Assembly (NCBI GenBank): GCA_013824385.1
Contig: PNNU01000214.1
Coordinates: 1 to 6,210, forward strand
Length of the DNA stretch: 6,210 bases
Source: Anaerolinea sp.
Lineage (GTDB): Bacteria > Chloroflexota > Anaerolineae > Anaerolineales > Anaerolineaceae
Direction of reading: 5' to 3'
Shown: positions 5,439-6,210 of the stretch, piece by piece
Layout: the number at the start of each line of letters is the position of its first letter
Numbering within the stretch: the first letter of the stretch is position 1
The notes under the pieces: generated by a model
Databases searched by the model: none
Told to the model about the DNA's origin: nothing
Seen by the model: the letters and a program-made list of their open reading frames with translations, nothing else
Program-made: the position numbers and the translations under genes

Positions 5439-5581
5439 GCCCAACACCGCGTGCATCGGACAAGTTGGGATTCTGCGCGATTTACAAGCATTTCGCGAAG
5501 CTTGGCTTCGAGTTTTTCCTGCTCCCAAGCAGAATCCACGCCTGCCTTAGCGCCAAGCTTCGCGAAGGCAAGCCGCTGGGT
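5439..5581 (+). repeat. attC-like recombination site F
   Basis: The 5' core GCCCAAC (5439-5445) is perfect. The 3' core reads GCTGGGT (5575-5581), so the GTT triplet at the expected crossover point is altered. TGCATCGGA and TTGGG (5452-5469) relate it to sites A and B. The interior has strong inverted repeats: GGATTCTGC (5468-5476) with GCAGAATCC (5529-5537), and TTCGCGAAGCTTGGC (5492-5506) with its perfect 15-base complement at 5552-5566. These pairings compete, as the second arm pair crosses the first. The site ends 37 bases before the aminopeptidase start. Confidence 0.7.
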
Positions 5582-5607
5582 GCACATCTATTAAATTATC
5601 AAAGCTC

Positions 5608-5614
5608 AAGGAGA
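5608..5614 (+). promoter_or_regulatory. Ribosome binding site of the aminopeptidase gene
   Basis: AAGGAGA lies 4 bases before ATG 5619 (5 to 6 counted from the AGGAG core). It is the strongest Shine-Dalgarno near this start and agrees with the family's N-terminus. Confidence 0.8.
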
Positions 5615-5618
5615 AAAT

Positions 5619-6210
5619 ATGTCTGACTTACGTGTGACCAAGCTCGCGAATGTGCTTGTCAACTATTCGCTTGAGATCAAACCTGGGCAGAAATTTCTGA
5701 TCATTGCCAATCCGCTGGCAAGTGAATTAACGCTTGCGGTGTATGAGGAGGCAATCAAAGCAGGGGCACATGTTTATATAGACCAACCCCTGGATGAAGC
5801 TCAGGAAATCTTCTATAAACTTGCATCGGACGAACAACTGGATTTTGTTTCACCGATCGAACAACTGATCACCGGTACATTTGACGCCACTTTGTATATT
5901 GGTGCATCCTCAAACAGCCGCACTCTCAGCGGGGTTGACCCTCAATGCATGGAGCGCAATAGTAAAGCCTATTCGGAACTCATGAAAACTCATATGGAAC
6001 GTTCTGCACGAGGAGAGTTACATTGGTGCGTCACTGTTTATCCAAATAACGCTTATGCACAAGATGCCGAGATGTCGCTGCGCGATTACACAGAATTTGT
6101 ATATGGTGCAGGAATGTTAAACGAAGATGATCCAACCGTATTTTGGAAAGCACTGGGCAAACGCCAAAACAAACTCGTTGATTGGCTGAAAGGTCATAGC
6201 GGCGCAATTC
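5619..6210 (+). CDS. Peptidase family M29 aminopeptidase, N-terminal part (cut by window end)
   Basis: The frame stays open from ATG 5619 to the window end and gives 197 residues, about half of the usual 400 or so of the family. M29 enzymes (AmpS, AmpT, PepS) are cytoplasmic metal-dependent aminopeptidases that remove N-terminal residues from peptides. Recognisable segments are the N-terminal KLANVLVNYSLEIKPGQKFL (8-27), the following domain with AVYEEAIKAGAHVYID, and ERSARGELHWCVTVYPN followed by AQDAEMSLRDYTEFVYGAGM. The metal-binding Glu and His residues lie in the C-terminal half and cannot be checked here. The gene follows site F, so it is either the next cassette or the resident gene at the edge of the array. 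Confidence 0.94.
   Translation, partial: MSDLRVTKLANVLVNYSLEIKPGQKFLIIANPLASELTLAVYEEAIKAGAHVYIDQPLDEAQEIFYKLASDEQLDFVSPIEQLITGTFDATLYIGASSNSRTLSGVDPQCMERNSKAYSELMKTHMERSARGELHWCVTVYPNNAYAQDAEMSLRDYTEFVYGAGMLNEDDPTVFWKALGKRQNKLVDWLKGHSGAI

Noticed and set aside
5496..5517. Hairpin CGAAGC-TTG-GCTTCG followed by AGTTTTT as a terminator for the HEAT-like gene
   Set aside because: The same bases form a longer 15-base pairing with 5552-5566, the stem is only 6 bp, and it lies 350 bases after the stop. Possible but not supported enough to annotate.
251..5581. CRISPR array
   Set aside because: The repeats are long, variable inverted structures 0.5 to 2 kb apart with genes between them, not short regular direct repeats.
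5184..5594. Open frames on both strands through the spacer and site F (including 5300-5587 minus)
   Set aside because: They span the inverted repeats of site F, have no ribosome binding site of note, and give biased, Arg- or Ser-rich products. Best explained as chance frames in G+T-rich non-coding DNA.

Overview
The window most resembles a stretch of Chloroflexota (Anaerolineae-like) chromosome or metagenomic contig. The clues are a peptidase family M29 aminopeptidase, a lipoprotein with a long Ser/Thr/Pro linker after the lipidated cysteine, and long attC-like repeats with a shared AAACCGTTRGG end. The host is an inference; no phylogenetic marker is present. Every supported gene is on the + strand.

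The main feature is the way genes alternate with integron-like recombination sites (attC). These match the 5' core RYYYAAC and 3' core GTTRRRY of attC sites. From left to right: the 3' end of an unknown gene (1-240); site A (251-370); a YxiG-like small protein (383-919); site B (914-1072); a GNAT acetyltransferase (1084-1551); a decayed site C of a different, aadA-cassette-like type (1545-1605); tag, 3-methyladenine DNA glycosylase I (1690-2280), with a terminator (2317-2347); a candidate promoter (2349-2376); the 3' arm of site D (2429-2461); a large beta-propeller lipoprotein (2502-4298); site E (4336-4457), the best-folding one; an AT-rich HEAT-like gene (4493-5146) that ends in another 5' core (5141-5147); a G+T-rich stretch without a gene (about 5200-5420); site F (5439-5581); and the start of an M29 aminopeptidase (5619 to the window end).

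The genes do not form a metabolic pathway. They look like unrelated cargo: DNA repair, acetyl transfer, a secreted propeller, an alpha-solenoid protein and a peptidase. This fits a cassette array of a sedentary integron, or a cluster of attC sites lacking a nearby integrase. No integrase gene or attI site is visible here, so mobility is unproven. Several sites are damaged (GTT changed to GAT or GCT, or one arm missing), which suggests an old, partly fixed array.
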